From the NCBI GenBank assembly GCA_035362715.1, contig DAOSDU010000008.1, forward strand, positions 24,815 through 88,814: 64,000 bases of DNA, in the 5' to 3' direction. Below are positions 61,748 to 64,000 of the stretch, piece by piece (the first letter of the stretch is position 1; each line of letters begins with the position of its first letter). The position numbers and the translations under genes are program-made. The DNA comes from Methanofastidiosum sp. Lineage in GTDB: Archaea; Methanobacteriota_B; Thermococci; Methanofastidiosales; Methanofastidiosaceae. A model generated the notes under the pieces. It saw only the letters and a program-made list of their open reading frames with translations. It ran no database searches and was not told the origin of the DNA.

Positions 61748-62263
61748 TTATGGGACTCTTGTTGTGAGATCCTTTATCTTCCCTGCCCCGTCAAACCCAT
61801 CATAAGTATATGAGATTGTGCCTGTGTAAACCCCACTCTGCTTTGCCTTTAGATAAATATCTACCTGAATCTTCTCGCCAGCGGCAATATCCCCGATATA
61901 GAACCTGTTGCCCTCTACCCTTAGGTTAGGATTAACGCTTTGCAGGGAGAAATTAGAGTAGTAGTCATTTGAAATCACTATCGCAACGTTAGTTGCCCTG
62001 CCCTTGCCATAGTTCTGGACGGAAAGTTGTATGTGATTATTCTTATCAACAGTTTCTGTGTCATAAGATATACCTGAAAGTATGTACGGGGAGCCTTCTT
62101 GGGGAGTTGTGCCAGGCGTGCTGGTGGTAGGTGTTTCAGGAATATTTTTGGGGGTTGATTCATAGCTTATTGTTGATGTTCCACGATTTACACAGCCGCT
62201 AAAAATAGAGGATAGAATAACGAGCGCCACAAAGAAGCAAATCAATTTACTTTCTTTTTTCAT
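61748..62263 (-). CDS. Putative lipoprotein with CARDB-like surface domain
   Basis: 171 residues. Signal sequence with lipobox-like IFSGC (Cys about 24), a Thr/Pro-rich linker (PKNIPETPTTSTPGTTPQEG) and an Ig/CARDB-like domain (about 62-171) with IQLSVQNYGKGRATNVAIV, YYSNFSLQSVNP and KAKQSGVYTGTISY. The same domain, about two-thirds identical, ends the neighbouring 279-residue protein, so the pair arose by tandem duplication. AAGGTG precedes the ATG. It likely sits on the cell surface in the S-layer space. Confidence 0.75.
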   Translation of the reverse strand: MKKESKLICFFVALVILSSIFSGCVNRGTSTISYESTPKNIPETPTTSTPGTTPQEGSPYILSGISYDTETVDKNNHIQLSVQNYGKGRATNVAIVISNDYYSNFSLQSVNPNLRVEGNRFYIGDIAAGEKIQVDIYLKAKQSGVYTGTISYTYDGFDGAGKIKDLTTRVP

Positions 62264-62294
62264 TTTTTTTCACCTTAAAAACTAAAAATAGGGA

Positions 62295-63134
62295 TTATGG
62301 CACCCTTGTTGTGATGTCCCTTATTCTTGCATATGTGTCAATTGCATCATGTTTATAGGAAATGGTGCCCGAATAAACTCCGCTAAGCTTTGCCTTGAGA
62401 TAGATATTAAATTCAAGCTTCTCGCCACCGCCGATATCTCCTAAAAGGAACTTGTTGCCCTCGACCTTTACAGCAGGATCGGTGCTAACTAGTGTGAAAT
62501 TGGAGTAGTAGTCATTTGATATCTCAACGATGACGTTAGTTGCCTTGCCCTTGCCATAGTTCTGGATTGAAAGTTGTATGTGGCCATTGTTATCGACAGT
62601 TTCTGTGTCATAGGATATGCCAGCAAGTATCAACGGGAGATCCTTTATGCTTACCCTTCCCTCAGCGGCTTGTTGTATCTCATTCTGGAAACTTACATTA
62701 GAGCCGTTCACAAGGTTAAAGATTTCTTCATATGTTTTTTCTCTTTCAGATCCTGCAATTACTATGACCCTGTCGGCATAGCCGTAAGGGTCAGATTTGA
62801 TAAAGGTGAATCTCTGCCCGGGCTGCCGTATGAAGTTTATTTCAAGCGAGTCAAGGTAGCGGCTTACCAGAGTTCCAGTTCCTTGCGGGGCGTCTGGACC
62901 TCCAAGAATTACGATTAGCTTAACGCCTTTAATCTGTCCGATATCATCAGGCGCTAAGAATTCCGGGAACAGGCCAAATCCCCTGAAGTAGTCCTCTAAT
63001 ATAGGCTTTGCAACGACATCTATGTTGTTTGAGATTACATAGACTTCTTGCTGAGCTGAAATTGGAGTAGAAGTAATCATGCTTAAGATAATAATAAACG
63101 AAACAGCAAGTGTTAGGGATTTTTTATTAATCAT
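62295..63134 (-). CDS. Secreted protein with S-layer-C-like domain plus CARDB-like domain
   Basis: 279 residues. Signal peptide about 1-27. Residues about 30-145 resemble the C-terminal domain of the S-layer proteins here: KLIVILGGPDAPQGTGTLV and ADRVIVIAGSEREKTYEEI against NLVLVGGPVYNSIV and GYDVLIVAGANREETR. The rest is the CARDB-like domain shared with the next gene (IQLSIQNYGKGKATNVIVEI, KAKLSGVYSGTISY). No membrane anchor. A TATA-like ATATATAAG about 26 nt upstream suggests a leaderless start. It may sit in, or dock to, the S-layer. Confidence 0.75.
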   Translation of the reverse strand: MINKKSLTLAVSFIIILSMITSTPISAQQEVYVISNNIDVVAKPILEDYFRGFGLFPEFLAPDDIGQIKGVKLIVILGGPDAPQGTGTLVSRYLDSLEINFIRQPGQRFTFIKSDPYGYADRVIVIAGSEREKTYEEIFNLVNGSNVSFQNEIQQAAEGRVSIKDLPLILAGISYDTETVDNNGHIQLSIQNYGKGKATNVIVEISNDYYSNFTLVSTDPAVKVEGNKFLLGDIGGGEKLEFNIYLKAKLSGVYSGTISYKHDAIDTYARIRDITTRVP

Positions 63135-63320
63135 GAATATTAATTCTTTTCAGGATATATAAGTTTTATTAGGGATTGTCTAGTGCAAGAATAGTTGTTT
63201 TGAATTAAAGAGTATTCAACTTATTTTAATTTTAAGTGCCTTTCAAGAGATTTTGCAGATTATTTTAATTTGTAGATAAAATAATTTAAGGCTTTTAAGT
63301 ATTTAAGAGAATTTAGATTA
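63135..63320. other. Divergent spacer upstream of the secreted peptide gene
   Basis: AT-rich sequence holding the promoter of the 279-residue gene (TATA near 63155-63165, minus strand). No coding frame or RNA feature is recognised in the remainder. Confidence 0.4.
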
Positions 63321-63465
63321 AATAAAACATTGTGAAACATCATTGGCCTTATTTTAAAAATCTGGGGCATAACTAGGGTTTAATATTTTGAAAAATGACG
63401 GTTTACACAACAACTATATATAAAGGTCGATTGGAATAGTATTAGCTTAACAAGGAGGTTAAACT
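63321..63465 (+). promoter_or_regulatory. Extended conserved promoter of the secreted peptide gene
   Basis: The region has TGTGAAAC (63331), ATTGGCCTTATTTT (63342), TTTACACAACAACTA just upstream of TATATATAAAG (63415-63425), and a strong AAGGAGGT ribosome site (63452-63459) 6 nt before the ATG. The whole arrangement recurs at 63868-64000, with about 26 identical bases across the TATA box. It predicts strong, shared control. Confidence 0.7.
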
Positions 63466-63795
63466 ATGAAGAAGATTATTACCTTGTTTATTGCAGTTGC
63501 ATTGATCGCATCTATGGGTATTGGCGCTATAGCCGGTGCTGATGCAGACGCATATGCAAATGCAGTTAATGATGAACAGGCTCAACTCGCTTTGGAAAAG
63601 GCTGCTTTAGAGTTTGCAAACGGAAATGATGTTGAAGGAATTGCTTTAGAAGAAGATGCAACTAACAACTTTGGAAAGACTCAACTTGGATTCCACAAGC
63701 TTGCTGGTGCAGTAATCTCTGCCAGCTGGTGTGTAAGGCCAATTGGATACAATGGGCCAAGAATACACAAGCCAGAGTGCTGTAAACCAAAGTAA
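63466..63795 (+). CDS. Small secreted cysteine-containing protein
   Basis: 109 residues. Signal peptide about 1-23 (GIGAIAGADA), a helical acidic centre (QAQLALEKAALEFANGND, VEGIALEEDAT) and a short basic C-terminus with three cysteines (SASWCVRPIGYNGPRIHKP then ECCKPK). I do not recognise the family. Strong ribosome binding (AAGGAGGT) and an elaborate promoter suggest high expression. The promoter is duplicated just downstream, so a paralogue probably begins after the window edge. It could be a surface or secreted peptide of the bacteriocin type or an envelope protein; this is open. Confidence 0.75.
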   Translation: MKKIITLFIAVALIASMGIGAIAGADADAYANAVNDEQAQLALEKAALEFANGNDVEGIALEEDATNNFGKTQLGFHKLAGAVISASWCVRPIGYNGPRIHKPECCKPK

Positions 63796-63867
63796 TGTTG
63801 TATAAATTAAAATTTAATTTTTCTTATATTTTTTAATTATTCTAATTTTTAAGATTAATTTAAGCCT

Positions 63868-64000
63868 AATAAAACAATGTGAAACTTTATTGGCCTTATT
63901 TTTTAAATTTGAGTTATATTTGGGCTTTAATTTTTCATAAAAATGAAGGTTTACACAACAACTATATATAAAGACAGATGGATATGTCTATTAGCTAAGA
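63868..64000 (+). promoter_or_regulatory. Second copy of the secreted-peptide promoter, gene beyond the edge
   Basis: It aligns with 63321-63450 through AATAAAACA-TGTGAAAC, ATTGGCCTTATTTT and the TTTACACAACAACTA-TATATAAAG block (63950-63973), ending TTAGCTAAGA at the window edge where copy 1 has TTAGCTTAACAAGGAGG. The ribosome site and start codon of the next gene should lie just past position 64000. Confidence 0.7.

Overview
The window is AT-rich archaeal DNA. Archaeal markers are aIF5A with its hypusine site, an archaeal type IA topoisomerase, NreA, a class I CCA-adding enzyme, Dph6, a type 2 IPP isomerase, a candidate archaeal-type mevalonate decarboxylase (UbiD family) and aconitase X, and Methanococcus-type S-layer proteins. 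A NifB without other nif genes, the S-layer type and the base composition suggest a methanogen-like euryarchaeon, perhaps near Methanofastidiosa/Thermococci. That placement is inference. No rRNA, tRNA, CRISPR array or transposase was seen. Many first genes of transcription units have a TATA-like box about 26 nt before the start codon and so look leaderless. Genes with a leader often carry GGTG or GGAGG.

Layout. 1-9.5 kb: membrane and secreted proteins, diphthamide ligase, ArgC-ArgB, an aminotransferase, a DMT transporter and a UbiD-family decarboxylase. 9.5-15.6 kb: NreA with a PCNA-binding tail, a rifampicin-phosphotransferase-like dikinase coupled to an AttH/CrtC-like protein, an unexplained structured 434-bp gap and MarC. 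15.6-27 kb: three S-layer paralogues, each with 14 cysteines, with a K+-independent H+-pyrophosphatase, a lipoprotein and aIF5A among them, plus the decayed promoter and start of a fourth S-layer gene. 28-31.2 kb: a proC-proA-proB operon. 31.2-37.9 kb: a secreted beta-propeller protein, topA, then an accessory island of toxin-antitoxin modules. In the island a RelBE-like pair lies between two copies of the topA 3' end, and a MntA/HepT pair plus a phosphoglycerate-kinase-like gene lie between perfect 178-bp repeats. The second MntA has only a HepT stump.

37.9-42 kb: aconitase X, a ferritin-like protein, a flavodiiron protein lacking the ligands of one iron, a DUF1858 redox protein and NifB. 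42.1-45 kb: a sensor kinase with a response regulator whose output region looks like a HEPN domain. 45-52 kb: RNA/tRNA and housekeeping genes (methyltransferase, PP-loop ATPase, gamma-carbonic anhydrase, cis-prenyltransferase, NYN protein, phosphoribosyltransferase, ThpR, CCA enzyme). 52-64 kb: a Ca2+-type P-ATPase, a DUF104/PIN toxin-antitoxin pair, TldD, a secreted FG-GAP protein, Idi2, a DsbD-like protein with two thioredoxin-like domains, two related surface proteins, and a small secreted cysteine-containing protein whose whole promoter region is repeated at the right edge, where a second family member probably begins.

Connected functions: lipid synthesis (UbiD-family decarboxylase, aconitase X, Idi2, cis-prenyltransferase), cell envelope (S-layer, propeller and S-layer-C-like proteins), anaerobic redox/oxygen defence (39-42 kb) and tRNA maintenance (49.6-51.9 kb). 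The strongest candidates for new biology are the kinase/REC-HEPN pair, the toxin-antitoxin island, the structured RNA candidate, the altered flavodiiron protein and the right-edge secreted-peptide family.
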